NCBI GenBank assembly: GCA_026413225.1
Contig: CM048553.1
Span: forward strand, 48,462,001-48,526,000
Direction of reading: 5' to 3'
Length of the DNA: 64,000 nucleotides
Source: Otis tarda
Lineage: Eukaryota; Chordata; Aves; Otidiformes; Otididae
Shown here piece by piece: positions 52,651 through 64,000 of this stretch. Numbering within the stretch: position 1 is the stretch's first letter; each line of letters begins with the position of its first letter. The notes under the pieces were generated by a model, which was not told the DNA's origin, searched no databases, and saw only the letters and a program-made list of their open reading frames with translations. The position numbers were made by a program, and so were the translations under genes.

Positions 52651-55600
52651 TGAAATGTGGCCTTAGATGTGTTTTTGGGGCATATGAATGCCATATGTTG
52701 ATCTATATAAATATTTATGGTAGGAATTAAGAACAGGAGTAAACTTCACATACTTACTAATGTAAAACTGATGATTCCTTAAAAAAAAAAAATCACATGA
52801 CTTGTCAGCTGGTATCTAGATAGAAGTTGCAATTCAGGTGGGCAAAACTGTACTTGTAAATGGTTCTTATTATTCATCACTTTTAATTTTTTTTCCTTTA
52901 AAAAGATCTTAGGATTAAAGATATCCTTTCTTCCTTTCTACCAACTGACTAAATAGATTATTCCTTGGATTTGTAGATATAACACAGCTGCTCTTCCAGC
53001 AAGTATGAATTCAACAAGAACAAAAATGTCTCTTGGTTCTTCAGTTGCCAGTCAGTTTCTCAGTTTCATGACTGTTGAACTGACCTGGATAAATTGAAAC
53101 TGAAACCTCATCTCTTTGTGTCTTCAGAAGAGGCCATTGCTGTCAAGCCTTGGGTTAATGTTTGTGTAGGTTCTGTAGTTCTGGCTCTGGGCAGTCACTG
53201 AGTGGTTTCCCTCAGTCCTGTGGTGCCATGGTTAAACACACACAGCAGTTAATGGAAATACTGATGATTTGAGTCGCACCACAGATTGCTGTTCTCATGG
53301 CAATGAGTGTTTGAATATGCTCAAAGCTGCAGATAAAAATTAGGAAGTGAGTGCCTAAAACTGAGTGACAAGTAAAGCCAAGAGAGTGCCTTGGTTTAGT
53401 GGTTCAACTCTTAAAAATGTGGTTTCCTGGCAAGTAACTGAAGTTGCAGAAGACGACAGTCCTCCTTCCCATTCTCACTCCTCTCTTGTGCACTGATTCT
53501 TGTACGGGCATGCTGTGGGCCAGCTCTGGGAACTGATCTAGCTGAAAACTACTTTACACGGCCCTCTGTGTTCTCTCCTGTCTTCCCTCCCCCATTCCCT
53601 TAGCTTAGCTTTTCAACCAGATTGCATTCCTGATCACATTGATGTGGACAGTACAAGCACGAATGTCTGTATGAGGAAAAAAGAGTGATAGGAATACATA
53701 GCTTCAGGGTAGGTGTGTGGTAGGGTGAGGGTGTGCTTTCAGGACAGCCTACACTAACATTAGCTAGAGATGATGGAGAAGGTGTCTGCCTGAAGGCTGT
53801 GCTTTTGCAGCCAGATTAGCCTGGTCTCACGGTTTGCCATCTCTGGTGGGAATAGTCCTACCTTGTCACCAGCTGTGTGTTGTACCGCTTTGTCCACAGA
53901 TCGTTCATGCTGACTGTTGCCCAATGGGGAAGTAAGCCAGGAAGGCCAATTGGAAAAACATGTTTTGAAAAATTTTTTTTATTTCTTTGGTTTCAGGGTT
54001 TTTTTTTGCCAGTTTGTGTTTCTCAGTGAGTTAGGGGAGCGCTAGAGATGGCACAAAGCCAAGGCAGGAGCATACAGGCAAGGCCAATTAATGTTTGGTT
54101 TCCTTTAAGTGTATAATAACACACCTTGTATTTAGCATGTGTACATTAAGTTACAGGGCTCTCTTTAAAAAAGAGAGTTAATGTTATCAAAATTTTATAA
54201 TTCACTGGTTGTATGGGTTTTTTGTTTGTTTGTTTTCTAATAAAAGAAAGTGGCACACATCATTTTAGTGATCTTAGCCGAATTGCACGGAGAAGATTGA
54301 ATACCCTGTCCTATTTCTGTTATCTGAGATGGTGGATTAGCACTAATTACCTCATCAAGAAGGCTGAGAGGAAGTTCCTAAATGGATCTAGCAGCAAGCC
54401 TATTGTTTTGATCCTATGACCAGCAGGGATAAGTTGAAGATAAAGACATGATATAATATTATAGTGGGAGAAATGAGTAAGAGGAAATAGGAGGGGCTGC
54501 ATAGTCAGGAAAATGATCAGCTTGTAACATGACTTGTTATAGCAGATGTAATACTCTGTTCTCCTGTTTGTTCCTCGGACTCTTATCTGGAAAAGAAGAT
54601 AAGCAAGGAGTCGTTATAATGTGGGGAATAAAATACTTTTTTTTTTTTTCTCTCTTTAATGTAGCAAACTTTTAGATTCAACAGCTCTGGAATACTTATT
54701 TTGAAGTCCAGAAATCGGGAAGGCATGAAATTACAGGGCTTCAGCCTGTTCTGGCTCTGATTAGAACAGGTAATTACTTTATCTTCTGAATGGGAATTGG
54801 TGGTTCTGATTGCCATGATTTCTAACTGGAAACTGCTGTTTGTTTTGTGATAGAAAACTTACAGTACAGCTGTGTGGCAACTTGCTCAAGAACAGACTTT
54901 GAGAGGGACACTGCATTGTTTAATGGTATTGTCAGTTACCACTGGAGAAGGGAAGGAATTTTAAACTCTTGGGATCTTAGAATATTAAGGCATTAGATGT
55001 ACTTAAAGGGCACTGATGACATTTGCAAGCATCTTTTATGAATTTTGGCATTTTGGCTAATCTTCTCTACTTTTTCTCCCAGCTTTTTTTTTTTTTGCCT
55101 TTTTTTTTTTTTTTAAACTATAATGTTTCTCTGGCTCTGTTTTGTATATCAAATATTAGAAATATTCCTTTATCTCCTTTTTTAAGAGCTCAAAGACAGA
55201 GAAATGGGCAGTCTCTTTTTCTTTACAGGAAGTCAGTTGATGTTTTGTAAAGTTCTTGGTAGCAACTAGTTACACAGGCATTTGAGAGAGGTGAATTAAC
55301 AAACAAGGTTAAATGGAATTGATAAGATGCAAGTGAAGGTCTTACTTATTATTTAGTTCTTTAAAAAAAAATCAAAATGGAAATAATTATTTTCTAAGTA
55401 TCTTTTCACAGAAGATACTGAGAAGTTGTTGTCTAGGAGAACTTATGCACTATGCCAGATTTTATAATAAACCTCAGGGATGGCTGTGGTGGCAAAAAGA
55501 AGTTATGCTACTTAACTGTATTCCATGTCTAATGAAAACTTCATAAAGTGCCTGTTGAAACTGGCCTGTAAAAAGGCATTTCTGAACAAGTGGACTCACT

Positions 55601-58600
55601 AACCTCTTGGAGAATAGATTTTAATTGGAATTGGAAACTGATATTTACAGGTGTAAATGCCTATCAATTTTGAGAAGCAGATTGTGGCCTTGTAACTCAG
55701 GAATGGTTCCTTGAGTAAAGTCCAAATTGTGAGGTTGTGGATTACTGTTTTTTAAAGCGGTCAGTTGGCTGGGGTTTTTTTTATCTTGAGGGTGATCTTT
55801 ACCCTTTTGGGAAATAATTTGCAGGAGCCAATAAAATGAGTCTAACTTCAACAGAGTTTACCACTTACGTTCTAGAACAGTATAACCAGAGTTGAATCAC
55901 AATGGTTAAACAGGTTGTTACTTACTGCTTTTTTTGTGTGTGAAGATCAGCCTTCGTGTGCATGAAGTGAAAAAGGTGGAGAAGGAGAAAGGAATATAGT
56001 GACAGGGTGGGTGTGTTTTGGAGGAGAGGGAGTAGAATTTGGAAGGATCCATTACATTACAAGACATAATGTTTCATCCAAAATGTGTAGTATTTTCTCT
56101 TGGAAGCCTGTTTTGACCTCTGGGCTTCTCTGCTTTTTAATTAACAAAAAAAAAAAAAAAAATAAACCAACCCCAAAACAAAGAAAAAGCTTAAATTACT
56201 ATTGGTGGACACAGTAGTGCACTGACTGAATATAATTAGTATATACAGTACCTCTGCTGTGGAGGTAGAACAGTCTGGAATCCTTGACACCTCAAATGTG
56301 TCTCTGAATTACAGTCTCTTGGATCTTGCAAGCTGCAATATATGGACTATGTCAAAATGTCAGCAGCTGCTTCCACATTTGCAGTGCTGACAATATGACC
56401 TTCAGGTTAAGAGATCTTGGCTGATGTGGTCTCTGTCCAGTGTGTGTTTGGTTTACTCTGTGTGGAGCTTTTGTAGTTATGTACTTCTAAATGACCACAA
56501 AGCTAATGAGAACGTAAAACAACTGTCTTCTGCACTTTCAAATGGCTCTTCTAATACCTACGTGCTGATGCTGCCACTTTTTCATCGTGCCCTGGGATAT
56601 AATACTTTGTGGTATTAAGCTATGTGTGCAGCTTAAATGAGAAGAAGGCACGAGAAGGAGCAAATATATTTCTTGGCAACACTGACACTGTTTTTGGACC
56701 AGTTCCCATTTGCACCTAGAAGGGTGGGTTTGCAAATGGGGGAGTTTGCTCAGGAGACAATGTAAACAGGAGAGCAAAGTTAATCTGTTAACCTGTCTCA
56801 GCTCACTGCTGGTAAATGCAGCTGAGCATAGTGAGGCTATCTTGGGTATTTTGTCCAAGTTTTGCCTCTTGTCTACAGAGCATACCCAACTCAAGAATCA
56901 GTACAAAGTTGCAATATAAAAGTGCTCAGCTGCTGTGAATCAAACTGAAACTGAATAGTAAGGCTGTGTAAGGCAGAGGACTGTCATGTTTACCAAGCTT
57001 AATTGTGGTCTGGAAGGCCTCTGGGCTACTCTGTGGCTACATATGTCTGTGATATGATGTTATTTATGAGCTTTGTGATTAGTTTATGATGTTAAAACAG
57101 CCTACCCATCCACCCTCAATCTTCCGTGGACTGTGTTGCGGCAGGTGAGAGATGTATTTCCAGAAAGATGGGAATCAGGCCAAGCAGGAATTATTACAGG
57201 TTGTGGTAACTGTGTCTACTGATGACTGTACTTTGCAGTTATACAATGTTTGCATTGTGTCTGTCTTTGTCAACTAACGTAGTTGTTTGTCTTACATCCA
57301 AGCCTGTAGTTTCCTCAATAGCAAAATACAAGTTCTGTCAGGACAGCTGCTTACTAAGTTACATGTTAAAATACTCAGGAAGGGAAAACTGTTTTCTGGA
57401 TAAATTACAAGTCACTGAGGGGAAGGACATAGTGTGCAGATGGGCTACAAAGCATACAAGTTAAGATGCCTGCCCTTTTCCTGATCTGTAGTTTGAGCTT
57501 GTAAGTAAAGTAAGGCTGAGAACTTGTAAATTGTATGCAGATGTTGTTGTATTGAACGAAATGGTGCAGCTGCAGCGCAGGGTGACTGCAGTGTGAATGG
57601 CTAGGGTCTGTCTCTCTGAAGTGTGGAAGTACGAACCCATGTAGGACTCCTTGTCTCTACCTGCTTTCTGTCACGTGGGACTTGGAGCTACAGCTTGGGG
57701 CACCAGAGAGAAGGGGAAAAGGAGTTTGGGCCTGTAGCAAGTGAGGAAACAAAATCTGAAGACAACAGTAGTGATGCGCCCACTCTGAGCCAGCAGTTGT
57801 GAGCCAACTTATGCAGGAGAACTTTGTTAGTTGTGCAAATTGTTTGTGCCCCTGAGAGATTATGCTTGTTTTGTGAACGGCGGTCTTTTCTGCCAAGCTG
57901 AAGGGCATCATGTGTCTTATTTGTAGTTACTGTATCTGTTACACAAGTGACAGCACAGCAACAGAAGGCTTCTTTGATGTGTCTGATGTCAAACTTATTT
58001 TTAAAAACCAGTGCAATTCATTACTGGTGCCAGCCCAGATTTTTGCCACAGCTACAGTTAACACTTGTGACACAGCTGTTGCTGCCATTGCGTAGTTAGC
58101 TCCCCAGCTGCAGTTCAAGGTGGGAATGAAGCGAGTTTGCCTTATTTGCACTGTTAGAAATCTGCAGTGTGACACATACAGCCTTCTGTAGGCAATGGTG
58201 TTGTATAATTTTTTGTATTAAGAATTCATTATCAAACTGATGTTGTTTGAAGCCATGTCTTTGCTTTCTATAAATGCTCTTCTGCTGCAGGTTTTCATTC
58301 CTCCTTTGACCTAGTTCTTGCTGATGTTTAGATTTTGATTGAAAAGGTGGAGACAGTTTGCCTAGTTTCTTAAAATATACTTTTTTTTTCATAGTGAAGT
58401 TAGAAATAAGACCATATGTGTAGTTTAATAGCCTAATTATGAGACTTGAGGAAAAAATGCTAGCTACAATGTCTCTTGATCTTATAGCTGAGAGAAGTTA
58501 CAGATGAGATAGAGGGCTAGCGGAGGAGTAAGGCACATAACTGATGCATGACTGTAAGTATGTTTGTTGCAGCCAAATTGATTACTGTAACTGGGCTGAT

Positions 58601-61600
58601 CTTGTGCATTAGCCGTTCTCAGATTTCAGTGCTTTTATATAAAACTAAAAAGTAACTTGCTCTGTATTTTCTCTTCTCTTTCCCTTTGCTGTTCAATGAT
58701 GCAGTGCAAATTAAGAAAAATTACCTGTTAAATGTCTCTTACTTTAAAGCAGGCCAACATTGTTAGACAGTGTGGGAATTTACAAAGTGTTGTCTGCTAT
58801 GGGGTTTTTGTTGCCTCTCTCCCTCATGGGCAATGAGAATGAAAACATTCTTTGATGAGGATGTTAGTGTCACATATTGGTGTTTTATAGTAGACTGATT
58901 AAATGGGTTCGTCTTGGAATTTGGAGCTCAGTATTCAGTCCGTTGTTACTGTGGTTACAGTAATTTTCTAAACTAGCCACCCGTTCATGCTTTGCCAGTG
59001 ACTAAACTTGGCTGTGCAATGCTTGCGTCTCCTGTCTCTGCTAGTGATGGTCAGTCATTGGGTCAGGTCTAGCCTTTCATGGGTGCACCTGCACACATTG
59101 TATTAACTAATAGCTGAACTCATGCCTATTGACTGCTGGAAGCTACCTATGTTTTTGTACGGATGAAAGAGGACAGAGGATGGTCTGAAGTGACACGAAA
59201 ATCTCAGGCACCTCACCTCCACCCAAACATTGCTTTCTTTGTTCCCACCTGCATGGAGTCTGTCATAGCATTTTGCTAGCCACATCTGTTGGGCATGGGA
59301 AATCTCAGATGTTTCTCTAAAACATCTGTTTGATAAATACCTATTAATTTGTTAATTCAATTTCCCAAATTCCTTGTTCTTCTGCCTTTTTTTTTTTTCT
59401 TAAAAGAAAGATTTTATCCTTTATAAACCAGCTTTTGAACATGTTTAAAAGAAAGTGGGTAGAAACACTTGTTTGTAAGTAAACTAAATGGACAGGAATG
59501 GAAGATAGTCCATGAGTTTAGCAGGGGAAGAAAAAAACCCAACTGCTGTGTAATACAGTTAAGTGTAGTTAAATCATTTTATGTTTCTAACTCTGTATCA
59601 CAGACTCGCAGTTATTTTCTTGAGTAGCTTAATTTTATGGAGTAGGGAGTGCTCTGCTAAACTGGAATTTAATAAAAGGAGCATGGGGAAATCCTATGGA
59701 AACGGTGACTGTTGAACTGATTGAAATGTAAGCATTTCAACTTGCCTTCTCCATTGGTTCTTTTGTGAAATGCAAATTGAGTTGAGAATGAATGAATGTG
59801 TCCAACCTTTGAGTGTTTCTGTGCTTTGCCTGGGTTGGGGGCCAGAGTCAGGAGTGGTCACGTGAGTCTGTGCTGAGATCATTAGACTGGGGACACCAGC
59901 TGTGCTATTATTAGGGGTTTTAAAGTCTGTGGCAGATGTTCTTAGGCTCTGTTCCAGCCCCCACATATGGTGCAGTGGAGTGTATGGAAAAACAAACGTC
60001 TCACAAATTGTTTTTCCATGCAACAAACAGATTTTCCGCCCCCATGCAACTGGGCAAGATGTTTTATGTGAACTTACATGTATCAAAAATCAGTTTGAAG
60101 TATTTGAAATAGAAGAATGAAAAAAAGTGATCATATGAAAATAAATACAAATGCTTTGTTTGGAAAGTAGGACTTGGGGGGGGGGAGGGGGCTGGCCAGG
60201 CCTCAAGTCTGTAGGTACGTGTGTTCAGCCATTGATGTATTTGTTTTCTGTTTTCTTTGACACTGCTATTTAGACAGGGCTCTTGTTGTATTTCTTTTCA
60301 TGTATGTGTATAATGTAAAGTTGTTCCTGCAAAGATTTTTTGAATGTATGCAATGAGACATAAGATGTGATGTAATACACACAGAGCAAAGAGGTATTTA
60401 TAAGTGGTGATTAAAATCTGTGAACAGAACTACTGCTTATTATATTGTGGTGATACAGCATATAGCATGAAGAAAAGCATGGGTTTTTTTGGTTTTGCCC
60501 ATAGTAGGAAAAGAGTATGTATGTCTTGTTTTGATTATGTAATTTATGTCCCTCTGGAAGTTAGTTAACCAGTTTAAATATCCTCGAAATATAAATCACA
60601 AGCTGCTTAGTATTCTTTTGACTTCTCATATGCTCTGTATTGTACGAAATGCATAAGGGAGATACCTACCAGGAAGATGCATGATTGACTAAATTGCAAA
60701 CCACAGGGACATGAGGAGCTGAAGAATGTGAACTAGTTACAATAGATAACAAGTATGTCTCTGTTTCTTGTGTTATGGGTTTTTTAACCATGTAAGCATG
60801 TAGTTGCTAAGCAGGACAACGAATGTTTAAACAATTCCCCGTGCCTCATCTTTTCCTTTCTGTCATTAAAGTGTGTGGTATTTTTTGAGCTAAACCAGCT
60901 GACATGCTGCATGAGTTGCCCTGTGTTAAGCACAAAGGGAAGAAAATGCAATACTTAATAAGCTTTTATTTTTGTATGTCCATCTCTTAGCTTCCTAACT
61001 GTAATCAGACAGCTGTCTCATACAGAGCTTTTTAGTATGATTAAAGAGAACAGTACCCAAGATGTTCCTTTTTGAATGTTACAAGTACACACCATAAAAT
61101 TGATCAGAAATCTGAATATTCATTCTCTGTCATTGTTTTATCTGACACCAAAAAAACCTATTTTGACAACCTACAGGACTTATTTTTGAGTCAGTGAACT
61201 GGGATTTTAGTCAAGTGCTAGGACCTACTTATAGGTGCATATGGCTGGCAAGAGATACATCTCTAGAACTAGTCTGAATGTGATTCCCTCTCTTGATCTC
61301 CCCATCCCCAAACAGTTAACCTTTCTCCTTTTTAGTAATGGTGTTATTTTAAACCATTGGTGACCCACATAGTTGTTCGGGCTGTTCCCACAATACAGTG
61401 TAAAAGAACTAAGTGCCTCCATTTACCTCACTGTGTAGAGCCGTGGGGTGTGACCCCAGAAGTCTTTGGTGGCTCGTGTGAATCAGTGCTGTTTTACAGC
61501 TCATACACCATCATTTGAGTATTGCTGTATGGTTGTACCCAAAGTAAGCTGGTCTGTGTGCTGAAGCCTGGGTGTTGATTACTCAGGTTGATAGCAGTGA

Positions 61601-64000
61601 GGAATCAATTGCTATTTGAATGAGATCGTGACAGTCTACACAGTCACATAGCTCCTATGAAAAGAACAGTGTCTCCTATGTTACTGAGATTACAGTGCCG
61701 GACCCAGAGAAAATTTAAGAGGATTAGTCATGGCATGTTGCAATAAGCCTGACTGCTTAATCAGAAGACTTTTTTTTTTTTCCTGAAGATTATTTTGTTG
61801 GCAAAACTGAGAAAATCGGGATCTTGAAGAGATTCAGGGGCTTACTTTGAAGGCTTGGAGCAAGCAAAGTCCTAATATGCTAACGTGATTGGTTAGAACG
61901 TGCTTTTCCCAAGTAAGAGATGAACTGTTGTGTCTGCATGACGGGAGGAGACTGTGGTAAATGTTCTTGTGGTATTAGACTTTCCTTGATAGGTGGCAGT
62001 CCTCCTTTGACTAGAATCTGGTATTTATATAGCTTCTTACGGTATCAACAACTTTCTGAATGGAAAATAATTGCTTGGATTAAAGTGTTTGAGTCTTGCA
62101 CTGAGAGTATTAAGCTCCCCTTCCCCCCTCCCGGTTCTGATTTTAGGAGCCTGTCCACTTTTCTGTGCGTGAGGTGGGAGGAGAGGAGAAAAGGATTTGT
62201 TATAAACATGTTTCAAAAATGCATTTTCCCCTCTCGAGGATGTGCTAGAGGAAGTAGTCATGCTTGTTAAATCTTAACTTCCAGGATTCTCTGCAACTCC
62301 AGTGATGCTGTCAGTGATGCTGGTTCACATACCTCTTTTGGCAGAAAACACTTCCATACAGTGGGTTCAAGTAAACAGTTGCCAGTTAGGTTTCAGTTTC
62401 TCGGTAACTCTAGAATGCTTTAGACATGCAGATTCTCATGTGGGTGTGTATCTTTGTGGGTAGATGGATCAACCCTTGACAGATGAAAATCTCATCCTCT
62501 CACTGAACATATGTTCTAAATCTCTCCTGTGAGAATGTACAGGAGCTTACTAGCCAATTTCACTCCATCTTCAGCCTTAATCAATATATTGTAATTAGTG
62601 TGGGAACTGCCGTGTTGGGGGTGCATATTTGTTTATGAAGGTTCATTTTGCTAATTAACAGGTTGATAGATTAATGCACACTCCTGCTCCTTGGGTGTAT
62701 TAAAGATGGGCTGTAATTTTTCTTTTTTTCTTTTTCTTTTTTTTAGTATCCCCGCACCCTTCCCCCAAGGTTGACACTTCCTTTTTGTTGATGTCTTACA
62801 GTACTGAGCATATTATTGCTTCAAGTCAGTCAGCAATGAAAAGAGAAACTTACTCGTTTTCTAAATGAGTGAAGCTCTGAAGATGCAGATCTCCCACTCT
62901 TTCTCCCTCTTCCTAGTTTAAAATTAGATCTGCTGGCCCAACAGGAAGGGGCTTACATTTCTTGCTCATTTTCCAACTGTCAAGCAGAGCATGTAGTCAT
63001 GCTGAACAAAGCAGCAGCATTCCTGGATCTTTTTAATGATGTATTCAGAACTCCAGTGCCTCCTGATTTAATGAGTACAGTGAATGTATTCACAACTAAC
63101 AAGAGCGTGCTCATTAAACAGCAGTAAGTTAACTGGCCTATTCTCTTCTAGCAATCCAATTCATCATTAAATGGTGCCATATCTGAATACAACACTGGGC
63201 TGTCAAATGGAGAGGTTAGATGTCCTGTGGGCATGCATGGTTAGGTAGGACTGTTGGAGTATAAGTAATTTAGCTTAGCTTACCTCACTGATATGGCTGC
63301 TTTTCTTGGTGGGGGCTCTGTGCTTGCAGGTCCCAGCCAACCAAAAAGTTTAAACCTAAGCAGTTAGCCAAAATGCTAATTTAAATTGTCTTTTAGTTTC
63401 TAGCTTTCAGTTTTATATTCTACTGTAACATACTATTACTGTTGTGTAAATCCAAAGTAGCACAGCTGTAGTAACTGGAATTACAAGAGTGTAACTGGGG
63501 GCAGAATTGGACCCTTGGTTGACTTGACTGCTACATAAACTCAGTCTCACAGTCCTGATGGTTAAGTGGTGACATCTGAAAAATGAAGAGACCAGTTTTA
63601 ATGTTTTGGATTGGCAGATGGGAGCTGAACAAAGGGTTATGCTGCCTAGAAGCGTACAAGAGCTTGTTGGAGTTGTCTTCAGTGATGTGTAAGTATCTGT
63701 AGCAACTGAGTGCTCATGTAAGTTATCTGCCCTCAAAAGCATACTTACGTTAATTTTTCATGGAATTATGTGTGAAAGTGTAAATATTGAATACTTATAT
63801 TTGCTCTTAATCTGATGTTTCTTCTGAAATGTTTTGGTTTTAATAGTTACAAGTGCTGTTTAATAATAGATTTGGAGGCAGAGGGAATTTGGATCTGAGG
63901 GAGAGATAGCACGTGTACTCTGCTTTTCTACTGGCAACCTCCTGAGACTGTTTTGGGAGCTTTTAGCATAATCAGGATGACACCAAACCACTTATTTAAA
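52651..64000 (+). other. Probable TRAK1 5' intron, distal part
   Basis: AT-rich with poly-A/T runs and a G-run at 60176-60190. I looked for the expected TRAK1 N-terminal coding block (acidic, with LPEVE and SLLEEQ) and did not find it. Confidence 0.5.

Noticed and set aside
54213..54419. 68-codon frame with a basic stretch
   Set aside because: Begins in a T-rich run and shows no known domain or splice context; could be an old unclassified repeat piece.
60176..60190. G-run that might form a quadruplex
   Set aside because: One long homopolymer-like run without spaced G-tracts; simple low-complexity sequence.
61920..62270. 116-codon frame starting with a Cys-rich stretch (MNCCVCMTGGDCGKCSCG)
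   Set aside because: No matching domain, no convincing acceptor, and composition changes after the first 20 codons; likely chance.

Overview
The window is vertebrate nuclear DNA and almost certainly from a bird, probably a neoavian. It holds several CR1 LINE copies, two of them ending in the typical CR1 3' octamer tail (CATAGAAT on the + strand), and three LTRs of avian endogenous-retrovirus type. There are two compact CpG islands in an AT-rich background and one multi-exon gene whose protein matches ULK4. The species cannot be fixed from this sequence.

Region 1 (about 2.8-31.7 kb, minus strand) is the 5' half of ULK4, the Unc-51-like pseudokinase 4 of cilia and neurons. Sixteen coding exons can be placed base by base. 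They join without a break in frame into 557 codons: the whole kinase-like domain (residues about 4-280), a serine/threonine-rich linker, and the start of the alpha-helical HEAT/ARM-type region. The gene runs out of the window at the low-coordinate end. The 5' UTR exon and promoter lie in a CpG island at about 30.75-31.77 kb, which contains a perfect palindromic RFX X-box. Intron 9 contains a long CR1 with an open reverse-transcriptase ORF. Introns 2 and 3 contain two related LTRs in opposite orientation on either side of exon 3.

Region 2 (31.9-39.9 kb) is intergenic. It has one solo LTR next to the ULK4 island and a faint, decayed integrase-like remnant on the minus strand.

Region 3 (39.9-64 kb, plus strand) starts with a strong CpG island at about 39.95-41.65 kb with several good splice donors. 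In other vertebrates ULK4 lies head to head with TRAK1 (mitochondrial/kinesin adaptor), so this island is most likely the TRAK1 promoter and the rest its long 5' intron. I found no recognisable TRAK1 coding exon. One exon-like stretch at 51659-51807 has an acceptor, an upstream in-frame stop, a Kozak ATG and a donor; it is the best candidate for an alternative first coding exon. The rest is intron-like, with four further CR1 copies.

The two genes diverge from separate CpG islands about 9 kb apart. The new material here is at the gene-repeat interface: retroelements close to ULK4 splice sites, an inverted LTR pair around a frame-shifting exon, and a ciliary X-box in the promoter region. I saw no prokaryotic-type system, CRISPR array or RNA gene.
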